Position numbers and translations under genes: made by a program. Shown here in pieces: positions 9,205 through 17,992 of a DNA stretch of 59,913 nt. Every line of letters begins with the position of its first letter. Position 1 is the first letter of the stretch. Source of the DNA: Nitrosomonas ureae (GTDB lineage Bacteria > Pseudomonadota > Gammaproteobacteria > Burkholderiales > Nitrosomonadaceae); NCBI RefSeq assembly GCF_900108305.1, contig NZ_FNUX01000017.1, positions 1-59,913 of the forward strand. Direction: 5' to 3'. Below the pieces are notes generated by a model. The model made no database searches and was not told where the DNA came from. It saw only the letters and a list, made by a program, of their open reading frames with translations.

Positions 9205-9236
9205 CCAGGGAATCATCAAGTATAACAATTCCCTGG
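9205..9236. terminator. Hairpin downstream of the HU gene
   Basis: CCAGGGAAT (9205-9213) pairs perfectly with ATTCCCTGG (9228-9236) over a 14-base loop. No T run follows on either side, so it may be a transcript-stabilising hairpin or a weak terminator rather than a typical intrinsic one. Confidence 0.4.
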
Positions 9237-9246
9237 AGAAGGTTAT

Positions 9247-9312
9247 ATGAAAGAAAATTATACTGTAGGTTCTGTTAATGCCTACAGTTATTTCATCGAT
9301 CATTCAAAATAA
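9247..9312 (+). CDS. Possible 21-residue peptide with a strong ribosome-binding site
   Basis: ATG 9247 follows GGAGAAGG at good spacing and opens 21 codons ending in TAA at 9310. The coding stretch contains an 8-base perfect inverted repeat (ACTGTAGG and CCTACAGT), so it may instead be a structured RNA or a regulatory leader. No family is recognised. The rest of 9313-9562 holds nothing that can be supported. Confidence 0.25.
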   Translation: MKENYTVGSVNAYSYFIDHSK

Positions 9313-9562
9313 AATTTGAACGACTATTAATCTGTAGTAGCTCACACTTGAATTGACAGCTTCAAATATTAGTCTTTATTCAATCGACATTGATTGACTG
9401 AATTCGACCCGAAGCAGTCATATCGAGCAATTCTTTGATTGACTGGTATTTGGTTACTTAGAAGATGTATTCTCTTTTTGGTTTCCGGCTGAATGTCGTG
9501 TTTATCAACCCCACCTAGGGTGTTGAATTCATGGGAATCCATAAAGTCAATTATTCAAACAT

Positions 9563-9632
9563 AAACAACTGGAGTTATACGACAAATCCATTGGAATATT
9601 GGACAACTGATGTCGTATACATTACGTTAGGC
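9563..9632. repeat. attC-like site at the 5' edge of the DUF3800 cassette
   Basis: The right core reads GTTAGGC (9626-9632), a perfect GTTRRRY. The left core ends in AAC at 9567-9569. Between them, ATACGAC (9577-9583) and GTCGTAT (9612-9618) pair, both at about 7 bases from their cores, around a 28-base loop. This is the folded layout of an integron attC. The left core departs from RYYYAAC. The next gene opens 12 bases after the right core, as cassette genes do. Confidence 0.6.
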
Positions 9633-9643
9633 CTCTTTTAACT

Positions 9644-10777
9644 ATGTTAGACGCGGCAATAACCCTAGGCATGAAATCAAAGATGAATTACTACATAGAC
9701 GAAAGCGGCAATACTGGAGATTTAAGCCTCTCTGGCCCAGATATGGACTTTGGCGGCCAACCCGTTTTTAGCTTGGCTGCTATCGGGATCTCTGACACCT
9801 TAGCGTTGTCCGCCAAGTTGGGAACTTTAAGAAAAAAATACAACGTACACTCTCAAGAGCTAAAATTGAGTAACATATACAAGAAGAAGCCAGACTTTCT
9901 TCTTGAGGTAACAAATTACCTCACATCGAATGGGGCCCCATTTTTCATTGAAGTCGTTGACAAAAAATACCTACTCGCGATCAATATAACAAACTATTTT
10001 GTTTGGCCGCCATACTTCAACACGAAAGAATCAGAAGAAACTGTCTACCTAAAGAATATATTCTCAGACTTCATATATCACCGCATTCCAAATGCAACAT
10101 TCTTCGCCTTCCTGCAAACGCTTAAGACGCCTTCAAATGACAGCGTCTCAAAATTCTTTGACCTATTTAAAAAAGAGATCGAAAGTCAAGATCACGAAAT
10201 AGCAGAAAAACTTGCGTGGTGCGTAGATGAAAGTAAAGATGACTTTGAAAACATAATTGAAATGGAGGGAGCGGACGCAAACAAACAATTCCTCCCCATC
10301 CCGGATGAAGGGAAGCGAGGGCAAGTAGTTTGGATGCTACCTAATTTTTCATGCTTCACAAATTTGTACGCCAGAATAAACCGCTATCAAGGCGGAGAAT
10401 TGGCATCTTGCAGAATCATCCATGATGAGCAGGCTCATTTTGATGAGATAATTAAAGAATCAAAAAAACAAGTGGAGAGCTTCGACTCAACAAAGAGCGG
10501 CTATTCGCCTCCTTTTGCTGATTACAAATTTCATGAGCGCGCAGATTTGTTTTTCACCGTTTCCCACGACGATCCGGGCATCCAAGTCGCCGACCTACTT
10601 TCCGGTATGGTTATGCGGCACTACTGGACACAACTGAAAGGTGAATCCCCGCCCCGCGCCGCGAAAGAATCATTTGATGCACTAGTCCTGCACAGCAATA
10701 GATCGAGAGGAATAGGCATAAATCTGGTTGCCTCTCATCATATGGCAGATATTCTCTTTGGCATCGGTGGATACTGA
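9644..10777 (+). CDS. DUF3800-family protein (predicted RNase H-like fold)
   Basis: The protein is up to 377 residues; ATG 9644 is the first start, but ATG 9671 or 9683 (MNYYIDESGNTG) may be the real one. YYIDESGNTGD near the N-terminus, IIHDEQ in the middle and DDPGIQVADLLSGMV near the C-terminus are the acidic motifs of DUF3800. That family has been predicted to adopt an RNase H-like fold and is often found in mobile and defence-rich DNA; its activity is largely untested. It fills a cassette between attC-like sites at 9563-9632 and 10816-10929, reads in the cassette direction and has no promoter of its own that can be seen. Confidence 0.75.
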   Translation: MLDAAITLGMKSKMNYYIDESGNTGDLSLSGPDMDFGGQPVFSLAAIGISDTLALSAKLGTLRKKYNVHSQELKLSNIYKKKPDFLLEVTNYLTSNGAPFFIEVVDKKYLLAINITNYFVWPPYFNTKESEETVYLKNIFSDFIYHRIPNATFFAFLQTLKTPSNDSVSKFFDLFKKEIESQDHEIAEKLAWCVDESKDDFENIIEMEGADANKQFLPIPDEGKRGQVVWMLPNFSCFTNLYARINRYQGGELASCRIIHDEQAHFDEIIKESKKQVESFDSTKSGYSPPFADYKFHERADLFFTVSHDDPGIQVADLLSGMVMRHYWTQLKGESPPRAAKESFDALVLHSNRSRGIGINLVASHHMADILFGIGGY

Positions 10778-10815
10778 TTATGCGCACAGGCGCTTGCGCA
10801 ATTTTTTCCATTCTT

Positions 10816-10929
10816 ATCTAACGGAGACTGAAGCATGTCAACGGCACTAGCATCATTCACCAGCCCAACTATTCATTCAACGCGGACAATAATGCTTCGC
10901 ATTGTTGCCATTTATCTTTGGCGCTAGGC
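10816..10929. repeat. attC-like site between the DUF3800 and proteasome-like cassettes
   Basis: Left core ATCTAAC (10816-10822) fits RYYYAAC. Right core GCTAGGC (10923-10929) differs from GTTRRRY by one base. Internal arms GAAGCAT and ATGCTTC pair. The site is 114 bases long, within the range of chromosomal-integron attC sites. It lies right after one cassette gene and ends 11 bases before the GTG start of the next. Confidence 0.5.
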
Positions 10930-10940
10930 ATACTAATCCT

Positions 10941-11948
10941 GTGACCTTGCTAATTACCGTCGCCGGCCATGACTATGCATTGTCGTGCTCCGATATGCGC
11001 ATAAGCGTTCAATCTGGAAAGCGATTTACCTCGATTGACGAAAAATTCAACAAGCACATCGTCTTTCACTCCGATGGCCTTACTGCCGATATTTCCTACA
11101 CAGGGCTAGCGAGATGGTCAGACTCCGGCAAGATCGTGAAGGTGTACGACATCATCTCCGAGTCTCTTGCCAAATCATGCAGCTCGTCATTGGCATTCGG
11201 CTCTCTTTCGCTAAATCTCACAATTGATCTCTTGGCCGCGCTTGAGAGGCTCCGGCGAATACATCGAATGGAGAATTCGATTATCGAGCTCCACATCATC
11301 GGTTATCACAAAGCAGTCCCCTGGCCGTTCATCGGGGTAATATCAACATTTCGACTCGATGCCCCGTGGTCTTCAAAGACTGAACTTGAATGGGAATATC
11401 ACTTTGACGGTGTTCATTTCTACTTCAAGGTAGCTGAGACACCAGAAGTCATATTCGGGGGGACAGACACAACGGTCCGAAGCTCTGAAAAAGAGCGGTT
11501 CCGTAATTTAGTTATCGCCGGTGCTGATGCTTTCAATGTTTCTCGTATGGCATCAAAACAAATAGAACAGGCGTCGAAACGTAGCACTGCCATCGGGCCT
11601 AGATCCGTCTCCATAGTCCTGCCGAGGGAAGGTTTCTTAGATACGAACCTATGGGACAAACAAGGCACAGGTCTCGTCGGATTCCTACCCAGAATAATTT
11701 TCCCCAATGGCGCCAGTTTAGGGCCCTCAGAGTTTCCTGTCAGCCTCAGCCTGCTATCTGAAGGCCATCTTCCGAAAAATAGTCTGTTCTTCAAATCGGT
11801 TGTTTCCGCGGAATACAAACGACGCCTGAGGCGCTTAATCTTTCAACATCAAAAGGGGCCCGCGATTCCGGGCTTGATGGGACTAATTGGTCTTGCACTG
11901 TATGGAAAGGTGCCAGAGGGATACACAGACTTTGGCCTTGGTCATTAA
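10941..11948 (+). CDS. Predicted Ntn-hydrolase with a proteasome beta/HslV-like N-terminus
   Basis: From GTG 10941 the protein is 335 residues and begins M-TLLITVAGHDYALSCSDMR. If the initiator Met is removed, Thr is residue 1, Asp is residue 17 and Arg is residue 19, as in proteasome beta subunits (T1, D17, R19). A Lys follows at 34, close to the catalytic K33, and a YTG turn at about 52-54 resembles the conserved G46/G47 loop. This match is by eye. An upstream TTG (10902) would add 13 residues and bury the Thr, but it would lie inside the attC-like site; cassette genes usually start just after the core. The C-terminal half is not recognised. A broken second copy lies at the window ends. Confidence 0.6.
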   Translation: MTLLITVAGHDYALSCSDMRISVQSGKRFTSIDEKFNKHIVFHSDGLTADISYTGLARWSDSGKIVKVYDIISESLAKSCSSSLAFGSLSLNLTIDLLAALERLRRIHRMENSIIELHIIGYHKAVPWPFIGVISTFRLDAPWSSKTELEWEYHFDGVHFYFKVAETPEVIFGGTDTTVRSSEKERFRNLVIAGADAFNVSRMASKQIEQASKRSTAIGPRSVSIVLPREGFLDTNLWDKQGTGLVGFLPRIIFPNGASLGPSEFPVSLSLLSEGHLPKNSLFFKSVVSAEYKRRLRRLIFQHQKGPAIPGLMGLIGLALYGKVPEGYTDFGLGH

Positions 11949-11976
11949 CTATGGCACAACCCATCAATCGTTAGCC
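11943..11976. repeat. Short attC-like junction after the proteasome-like gene
   Basis: TTAAC (11945-11949) overlaps the gene's stop, and GTTAGCC (11970-11976) resembles a right core with one mismatch. ATGG and CCAT pair between them. At 34 bases it is shorter than functional attC sites, so it may be a decayed or truncated one. The next gene starts 14 bases later. Confidence 0.3.
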
Positions 11977-11989
11977 TTCACAAGTAAAG

Positions 11990-12862
11990 ATGCTTTACCA
12001 CTATACAAGCCTTAATGGTTTCATCGGTATACTACAGAGCTCAAGCATATGGGCTACTCACACATCATACCAGAATGATTCGAGCGAGTTCTTTCATGGA
12101 TTGGATCATGCAAAGCATTTTGCCGGATCTATCTTCATGGAAGACGACTACCTTGCTGCATTTGGCTGGGCAGTACGACATGCCATGGAGCAAGTGCGCC
12201 CAGACAACCTTTTTATTGCCTCATTCAGCGAAAAGCCAGATCTATTGAGTCAGTGGCGCGGATACAGCCCTCCAGGTGCAGGCTTGTGCCTTGGTTTTGA
12301 TATTGACGCATTAAGGAAGTTCTGCCTTGATCGGGGGTATCGCCTTGAGCGATGCATTTATCAGCATACAGATCAAGAAAATTTCATCAGTTCACTAGTG
12401 AAGCAGTGCCTTGAAAGATTTCCGAAGCCACATATAACGCGGCAGAAGTACAATCAGTTATCTCCGAAGGAGCAGGTTGATGCAGAAATCGACTATCGCC
12501 TCTTCACAAGCGAAGGTGCTGCCAAACCTGAAGCTAAAATAGCGCTTGAATGGCTACAAAAACAGATTATTGAAGTAGCACCACTTTTCAAGAACCAAGG
12601 TTTTCATGAGGAGGCAGAGTGGCGCATAGTCGCTCATAACCCAGAAATCCCACGAAATTTTCGTGCGGCCAAGTCATACTTAGCCCCGTACATCGAACTT
12701 CTTGTTCTTAGTGAGGCAAAAAGGGGTGTGCTCAAAGAGGTTATTGTCGGCCCGAACCCGAACCAACAGCGGTGCGCATCCTCAGTCCAAGAGTTTCTGA
12801 AAGAAGGCGGCTTCCTTGACGTGGGCGTACGTTTGTCTGAAATTCCATTCAACAGTTGGTAA
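11990..12862 (+). CDS. DUF2971-family protein
   Basis: The protein is 290 residues. LYHYTSLNGFIGILQSSSIW, ATHTSYQNDSSEF, FIASFSEKPDLLSQWRGYS and FHEEAEWRIV follow each other as in DUF2971 proteins. The HYTS and late E-x-EWR motifs have led to the suggestion of an ADP-ribosyltransferase-like fold for such families; that is not shown here. It is the third gene of the cassette run, in the same direction, bounded by an attC-like site at 12864-12911. No promoter of its own is visible. Confidence 0.75.
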   Translation: MLYHYTSLNGFIGILQSSSIWATHTSYQNDSSEFFHGLDHAKHFAGSIFMEDDYLAAFGWAVRHAMEQVRPDNLFIASFSEKPDLLSQWRGYSPPGAGLCLGFDIDALRKFCLDRGYRLERCIYQHTDQENFISSLVKQCLERFPKPHITRQKYNQLSPKEQVDAEIDYRLFTSEGAAKPEAKIALEWLQKQIIEVAPLFKNQGFHEEAEWRIVAHNPEIPRNFRAAKSYLAPYIELLVLSEAKRGVLKEVIVGPNPNQQRCASSVQEFLKEGGFLDVGVRLSEIPFNSW

Positions 12863-12863
12863 T

Positions 12864-12911
12864 GGCTAACTGGCGGTTCAATGCACATGCCGGTTAACTT
12901 AGGCGTTGAAT
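12864..12911. repeat. attC-like site ending the DUF2971 cassette
   Basis: The site starts with GGCTAAC (12864-12870), directly after the stop codon, and ends with GTTGAAT (12905-12911), a perfect GTTRRRY. Inner boxes GTTCAA and GTTAAC sit 5 and 6 bases from the cores, the usual one-base asymmetry of attC sites. It is 48 bases long, slightly short. Nothing recognisable follows until the SRAP-like gene. Confidence 0.55.
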
Positions 12912-13011
12912 GGCTGCTTTCCGATTTTGATCAGCCATTTACGAAGTCGTTGCGACTGGTTCTAAATGGCCGAATCCAGCCAATTAATATTACAGATTGA
13001 ATAGAGACTAA

Positions 13012-13425
13012 TTATTGATCCGCCAATCGTACCAATCTCGGCCAGCGGTCATGTATCCAGGCATATTCAGGTGGTGCGTCGATAGTCACCACATAAATCC
13101 TAGTTTCTTTGTCTCTTTCTGCCAATAATCCTTGAATCGTCATTCGCTTATCCAGTTCTATCCAGTGGGATTGATTGTCATGGTCTTTTTCCATGAACTG
13201 TTCAGCAGCAATTAAAACCGGTCTTGGGTGCCAGGGTTTCCATTTGCCACTTTTGATGGAATTCAACCGTGCCCAGCCGCCATTCGGAAATTTACCGATG
13301 GCTTCATCCTTGCGTCTGCCCCACGTTATCCAGGTAACATTGCCATCTCGTAGCCGCACAGGCAAGCGTGCATCCGGTTGCGGGAAATAAATCTTCTGAT
13401 CCTGGTATTCAATACCACCGCACAT
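13012..13425 (-). CDS. Compact SRAP (HMCES/YedK-like) protein
   Basis: The protein is 137 residues and begins MCGG, placing Cys at position 2, the residue SRAP proteins use to crosslink abasic sites in single-stranded DNA. ARLNS (N55), AEQFMEKD (E79) and AWIHDRWPRL (H125) line up with the Asn, Glu and His of the YedK active site (the FYEWK and IHDRMP motifs). Family members are usually over 200 residues, so this is a shortened form. A single-strand DNA protection role during conjugative entry would make sense near the transfer genes, but it is inference. It is on the minus strand, downstream of the toxin-antitoxin pair. Confidence 0.7.
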   Translation of the reverse strand: MCGGIEYQDQKIYFPQPDARLPVRLRDGNVTWITWGRRKDEAIGKFPNGGWARLNSIKSGKWKPWHPRPVLIAAEQFMEKDHDNQSHWIELDKRMTIQGLLAERDKETRIYVVTIDAPPEYAWIHDRWPRLVRLADQ

Positions 13426-13481
13426 AGGTGCCTCTGCTGCGTAAGTACATAGATTGCTGCAAGAGAAGGAAATTAATCCAT

Positions 13482-13796
13482 TCAGACGACAGCTTCCAGA
13501 CCGCGCTTTTGCACAAGATGTAGCAACTTAAGAGCGGTACCTGTTGGCCGTTTCTGTCCGATTTCCCATTTTTGTACTGTCGAAACACTGGTATTTAGTA
13601 TGGCAGCAAATACGGCCTGACTGACTCGTGTGGCTTCGCGAATTTGTTTTATCTGCTCCGGTCCCAACGGTTCAATAGGCGGCAAGCACAATCGATCGAA
13701 TTCACGCAGCGTAACTTGATCAAGCACACCAGCCTTATGTAAACCCTTGGCCGTTTCATGTACAGCCTCAAGAATGGTTGATTTAGTCTTGCGCAT
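13482..13796 (-). CDS. higA: Antitoxin with Xre-type HTH (HigA-like)
   Basis: The protein is 104 residues. The C-terminal half is an Xre HTH, IKQIREATRVSQAVFAAIL then SVSTVQKWEIGQKRPTGTALKLL, the usual HigA/NadS-type antitoxin and autorepressor. The N-terminal 35 residues would contact the toxin. Its start overlaps the end of the toxin gene by 14 bases, the toxin-first order typical of higBA. Confidence 0.8.
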   Translation of the reverse strand: MRKTKSTILEAVHETAKGLHKAGVLDQVTLREFDRLCLPPIEPLGPEQIKQIREATRVSQAVFAAILNTSVSTVQKWEIGQKRPTGTALKLLHLVQKRGLEAVV

Positions 13797-14163
13797 CGCA
13801 ATTAACCTCCATTAATTCTCCCGCATGTTGTGCTTGATCGAGTGCCTGTGTTGTCAGTGACAGCAGGTGAGCAGCCAACAGCTTTAGGGCTACCTCTTCA
13901 TCTTTGTCGATGTTGCTACGTTCGTTCTTTGGGAAGCCAAATAAGAATATCCAACGGTTTTCTTTGTTGGTGGCGACCAATGTGCGAAAGCCGCTTCTCT
14001 TTCCTTGCCCTGGTCGCGCAATTCGTTTTTTCAGCAGCCCATTGCCGAGGTCGGCATCATACAGTCCCTCAGTCATCTCACGCACAGCGGCGCAAAGACT
14101 AGGCGAGGTCAATCCTTGTTTGTTTGCCCAACGATCAAACCATCGTGTCTTGTAAATTATCAT
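13783..14163 (-). CDS. higB: RelE/HigB-type toxin
   Basis: From ATG 14163 the protein is about 126 residues, starting MIIYKTRWFDRWANKQGL. GLYDADLGNGLLKKRIARPGQGKRSGFRTLVA and RWIFLFGFPKNERSNI are the core of the RelE/HigB-like family sometimes labelled addiction module killer protein. Such toxins cut mRNA on the ribosome and the antitoxin neutralises them. A longer start at 14193 exists but adds only 10 unconserved residues. With the antitoxin it probably stabilises the plasmid. Confidence 0.78.
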   Translation of the reverse strand: MIIYKTRWFDRWANKQGLTSPSLCAAVREMTEGLYDADLGNGLLKKRIARPGQGKRSGFRTLVATNKENRWIFLFGFPKNERSNIDKDEEVALKLLAAHLLSLTTQALDQAQHAGELMEVNCDAQD

Positions 14164-14297
14164 CCTGTATCTGCCTTCAATATAATATAGCACTCAGTGA
14201 TATATCTAGCAAGCCGAAACCTATAACACAAATCATTTTGAATGCCTTCGTATATTCCAATGAGGATGTCACCTAAAGAAATAGCAGCGGATTTATA

Positions 14298-17195
14298 TTA
14301 CCTGACCAATGCCCGTTTTTGCTTGATTTCCTGCCGCTTTGGTTCAACACGGGTTTGTAACTTCGCTAAACTGACCTGTTTAACCTGCTGAGATACTTTT
14401 TCAACAACCGATCCGACCTGACGTTTGACGGCATCAATCCCCAGCACGCTTTTATTGGCCAGATCATTAAAATCATTTAATCTCTTTGATACCTGCTCAT
14501 TAGGTGCAAAAACCGGAAATACCGCAACACCATTCACCAATGCCGCTGCTTCCAATGCTTTTTCCTTGCCGGGGTTTTTGCCAAGAGTTGACTCCAGGTG
14601 ATGATCATCATCTCCGGCAATAATGATGGGCTTTTGCGGATACTTTTCATGCAAATCCTGCGCGACTTTGGATAAATTGCCCGAATCAAATGCGGCGATG
14701 ACAGGATAACCCAGCGCCTGGGATAGCGTGTCTGCGGTGGCATACCCTTCAGCAATCACGATGACAGGTGCTGTATTGATGGCTGCTTCCAGTCCCTGAC
14801 CGTTATTTCCCACGATATGAAAGTTATTCTCCTTTCTGCTACCCGCTGCAAAAAGCTTTGCACCACTCGCCTGTATCGTTTGCACACTCCAGATTTGTCC
14901 ATGAATATCTTGTGCGGCCAGCAACAAATCACCGGCGGTAAATACCAAATTGTCAGGATGTTCTTCGCGCAGCGCTTTGACTTCCTGCCAGTTCTGACCA
15001 ATTCTGATGATTGAATCATTGGGCAAATCATCCGCATTCTGTGGCACGATTCTCAGATCTCCTGGTCTTGCGTGCTTATCCAGTAAGTAAGGATGATCTG
15101 AACCGGCAGCAGGGGCTATCGCCAACAATTCTTGAAGGGCATCAGCAACCTTGATGTGCAGCGCCAGTTGTTCGGCTCTTCTGTTTTGTTGCTTGATAGT
15201 GGCCTGTAGCACAAGCTCTGCTTTCTGCTCATCCGTTAACGAATACCCCTTGGCTTTCCAGCGAGTCTCTATACCGGTTCGATTATTCTTGAAATATCCG
15301 GCAGGATGCCCATCCAGATGCGCTACATAAAAACCTGATTTCTCACCGGACTTGTCACCGATAACTTTAATTCTGTGTTTGCTACCATCCATCACCGGAT
15401 GATTGCCATCAACCCGACAACCTTGAGCGCGCAGCAAGTCAGCAAATTCTATGTGCGGATCGATAGCCGGTTCCTGCTGTCCGGAAACATTCTCCGGCAA
15501 CCAACGTTGTAATGTCTGAATATCTGCTTTTGGTCCTACATACCAGGATCTAACCTTTTTGTCCCAACGAGCCCCCGCAGCCTTTGCCAAATCCTTATCA
15601 CGATAAGGAACAAATAAATATTGACGAGCATTGCCCTCGTTTTGTTGGCTCGCTCGCCTAGTGGTTTGTTGGTTCTGATGAATTTGGGCATTTTGCTCGA
15701 CCTTGGTTTCTGACACCGCTTCTTCCGCACTCAGCGTGTCACTTCGGATGCGATTTTCATGGATTTGGGCAAGCTTAGCGGCCTTTTCATGTTCATTCTT
15801 TTCTGCAGCGGCATCGATGAGTGCAAGCAGATCCGTCAATTCCTGCGCTTCTTGTTTGGATTCACAGTCTTTCACCCATTGGAAAGTCTGGTCATCGCGC
15901 TGCATATACACGCCCCAGAATTGCGGTTCACAATTCAGCATTTGAGCAGATACTATAGACTCAATTTCATTTTCCTCGGTTTGAATCACATTACCCTGAA
16001 TCTGCAATTGTCCATTCCAGTCAGCCGGAATTCCAAAGTCCAGTTTTTCTTCAGATACTTCTTCAAACTCCAGATTATCAATGCCGCCGCCCCTCAAAAA
16101 CTTAAGCGCATCGGCTACCAGAATGATGGCATCCTGATCCTGGATCGGCATAGTCTGTGTCAGATCCTGAAATAGTTTGATATTACGGGACGCGATGGTG
16201 GCCAGATCAGGGGAGAGATCCTGTAAATAGGTAGCGTTGTTTTGCTTGATTTGATCCATCCTGATTGCCTCCTGCGCATCAATTTTCTGTCCAATTTCCT
16301 GTTGGTGTGAGAATGCCAGTACATAATCCTGGATTTTTTCAGCATCAGCAGCGGCACGAAAAATTTCGGTGGGGTCTTCCTGCAGCGCTTTGATCCATGA
16401 ACTCACATAAGCCACATGCTGTCCTGGATCATGACCAATACCCAATTCACCGCTCAATAACATGCTGGCAATCTCGGCGCGCAATTCTTCTTTGGCATAG
16501 CCTTCGCTACCGAATGGATGCGATAGGTCACGGTTTAAACGCAATTCATGGCCTGTCCAGTGGCCCAGTTCATGCAGGGCTGTTGCGTAGTACCGATCCG
16601 GGGTCGGAAACTGGTGCTTGTGGGGCAAGTGGATACTGTCTGTTGATGGCCGGTAAAATGCATTGTCTGCGTCACCATGACGAATCACGGCATTGGATGA
16701 CTGTAAGATATGTTCTGCGCGCTCCAATGGGTCCCAGTCGGGGGATTTAATGTCAAGTTCTGGCAGATTATCCACTTGTTCAGCATTAAATACGGCGGCA
16801 TAAAACACTCTGGGACGCTCAAGCCTGACCTGCTCTTTAATGGGCTGACCATTGCTATTTAAAACAGGATTCCCGTTATCATCTTCTTTGATGCGCTCCT
16901 CGGTAAATTTCCAGTATTGCACGAGCGTGCTTTTTTCACCTTTACGCACCTGCGCGCCAAGACTTACCGCTTGCTTGTACGTTAACCAACGCGGATCGGT
17001 ATGCGCACGGCTCATCAGGTTCAGGCTGTTAATTCCCCGATAGCGTTTTCCGGTTGTTGGATTGACAGGTAATGCAGCAAGCAGATCACCAGGTTTCCAA
17101 GGCTTTTGCCAGGGGGCTACACTTTTTTTAAGTTGCTCAATCAGATTCTCGGCGACTTGTTCATGAAAAGCCTTCTTAGCCTCTTTCATCTTCAA
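14298..17195 (-). CDS. traC: TraC-type DNA primase with ArdC-like N-terminus
   Basis: The protein is 965 residues (RP4 TraC1 is about 1060). Residues 1-300 are ArdC-like: a single-strand DNA-binding part ([21 protein letters not shown]) and a zinc-peptidase-like helix [10 protein letters not shown] at 208-217. A DUF5710-type segment ([20 protein letters not shown]) lies at about 560. The C-terminal third has a Toprim-type primase region with [20 protein letters not shown] and [10 protein letters not shown], then a short basic end. In IncP plasmids this primase is moved to the recipient to start the complementary strand. It is the last gene of the minus-strand tra operon and overlaps the traD-like gene by 20 bases. 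Confidence 0.88.
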   Translation of the reverse strand: MKMKEAKKAFHEQVAENLIEQLKKSVAPWQKPWKPGDLLAALPVNPTTGKRYRGINSLNLMSRAHTDPRWLTYKQAVSLGAQVRKGEKSTLVQYWKFTEERIKEDDNGNPVLNSNGQPIKEQVRLERPRVFYAAVFNAEQVDNLPELDIKSPDWDPLERAEHILQSSNAVIRHGDADNAFYRPSTDSIHLPHKHQFPTPDRYYATALHELGHWTGHELRLNRDLSHPFGSEGYAKEELRAEIASMLLSGELGIGHDPGQHVAYVSSWIKALQEDPTEIFRAAADAEKIQDYVLAFSHQQEIGQKIDAQEAIRMDQIKQNNATYLQDLSPDLATIASRNIKLFQDLTQTMPIQDQDAIILVADALKFLRGGGIDNLEFEEVSEEKLDFGIPADWNGQLQIQGNVIQTEENEIESIVSAQMLNCEPQFWGVYMQRDDQTFQWVKDCESKQEAQELTDLLALIDAAAEKNEHEKAAKLAQIHENRIRSDTLSAEEAVSETKVEQNAQIHQNQQTTRRASQQNEGNARQYLFVPYRDKDLAKAAGARWDKKVRSWYVGPKADIQTLQRWLPENVSGQQEPAIDPHIEFADLLRAQGCRVDGNHPVMDGSKHRIKVIGDKSGEKSGFYVAHLDGHPAGYFKNNRTGIETRWKAKGYSLTDEQKAELVLQATIKQQNRRAEQLALHIKVADALQELLAIAPAAGSDHPYLLDKHARPGDLRIVPQNADDLPNDSIIRIGQNWQEVKALREEHPDNLVFTAGDLLLAAQDIHGQIWSVQTIQASGAKLFAAGSRKENNFHIVGNNGQGLEAAINTAPVIVIAEGYATADTLSQALGYPVIAAFDSGNLSKVAQDLHEKYPQKPIIIAGDDDHHLESTLGKNPGKEKALEAAALVNGVAVFPVFAPNEQVSKRLNDFNDLANKSVLGIDAVKRQVGSVVEKVSQQVKQVSLAKLQTRVEPKRQEIKQKRALVR

Positions 17196-17394
17196 CCTCC
17201 GCTATATGATCAATCGTGCTATCTAGCGCATCTTGTTCACTCAAGGCGTCTTCCGTGAATGCGCCTAGCATTTGCGCTTCAACAGGATCAAATTCAGCCT
17301 GGAAGCCCGGTATCTCAGCATCGAGTAGCTTGTCCGTTATGACTTCTTGTATGTCAGGATTGTTGGTTTCAACATCAATCGGTGGTCTATGCAT
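17176..17394 (-). CDS. traD: Small acidic TraD-like conjugation protein
   Basis: The protein is 72 residues, strongly acidic ([35 protein letters not shown] is summarised here as its Asp/Glu-rich body at residues 6-40), with no membrane segment. The name rests mainly on position: IncP-type regions have a small traD between traC and traF. It overlaps traC by 20 bases and follows traF by 25. No function is established. Confidence 0.45.
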   Translation of the reverse strand: MHRPPIDVETNNPDIQEVITDKLLDAEIPGFQAEFDPVEAQMLGAFTEDALSEQDALDSTIDHIAEVEDERG

Positions 17395-17419
17395 GGCTTT
17401 GACTCCTTTTAATTTTTAA

Positions 17420-17992
17420 TTAATGACTCCAGGTAAAAATCGGACGAACAACCTGTTGAATCTGATCACGCGCAATCAGTCCGAAATAGCGCGCATCAAA
17501 GGATTGGGGGTTCACGTCTGACAAAAGCAGGTATTCAGCATCACCCAGCACAGCTTCCATCCGGTATTGCGGCAATTGTTGACCCTCAGCATCGGTCTTT
17601 AACTGGGCGCTGTTGGGTAAATATTCACCATTCACAAAGATGCCAGCCTGATCAATGGAAACACTGTCTCCGGATAGTGCAAACACACGTTTCAACAACA
17701 AACCATAGCCACCAGGGCAATTGCCTTGATTGATGTAGGATCTATCCATTGCCATATCAAAAACCTCATTTTTCGGTGGGCAGAAAGCAACATAAGCGCC
17801 GTTTGCAATTGGTTCATCAACGACTTTGTAGAAACCTACAGGCAAACTTGGCGTGGTATTGATATAAATCCCGCTGATTTTTGCACCAATACTCAGCACA
17901 AAAAGGCTAACGCTCACTGCTAGAACAAATACAGCTAGGATTTTGATTGGTTTTTTCATGAAATTGATTCTCATGCGTTCGAGGTATCTCAC
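17420..17992 (-). CDS. traF: TraF, conjugative signal-peptidase-like pilin maturation protease
   Basis: The protein is 178-190 residues depending on the start (GTG 17992 overlaps the traG stop; ATG 17974 or 17959 are alternatives). An N-terminal membrane segment (AVFVLAVSVSLFVLSIGA) is followed by NTTPSLPVGFYKV, whose Ser is the nucleophile, and LLLKRVFALSGDSV, whose Lys is the general base, as in S26 peptidases. A GYGLL and a late DARYFG motif fit. In RP4, TraF cleaves and cyclises the TrbC pilin, and trbC is present at 33148. It is encoded between traG and the traD-like gene. Confidence 0.88.
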   Translation of the reverse strand: MRYLERMRINFMKKPIKILAVFVLAVSVSLFVLSIGAKISGIYINTTPSLPVGFYKVVDEPIANGAYVAFCPPKNEVFDMAMDRSYINQGNCPGGYGLLLKRVFALSGDSVSIDQAGIFVNGEYLPNSAQLKTDAEGQQLPQYRMEAVLGDAEYLLLSDVNPQSFDARYFGLIARDQIQQVVRPIFTWSH

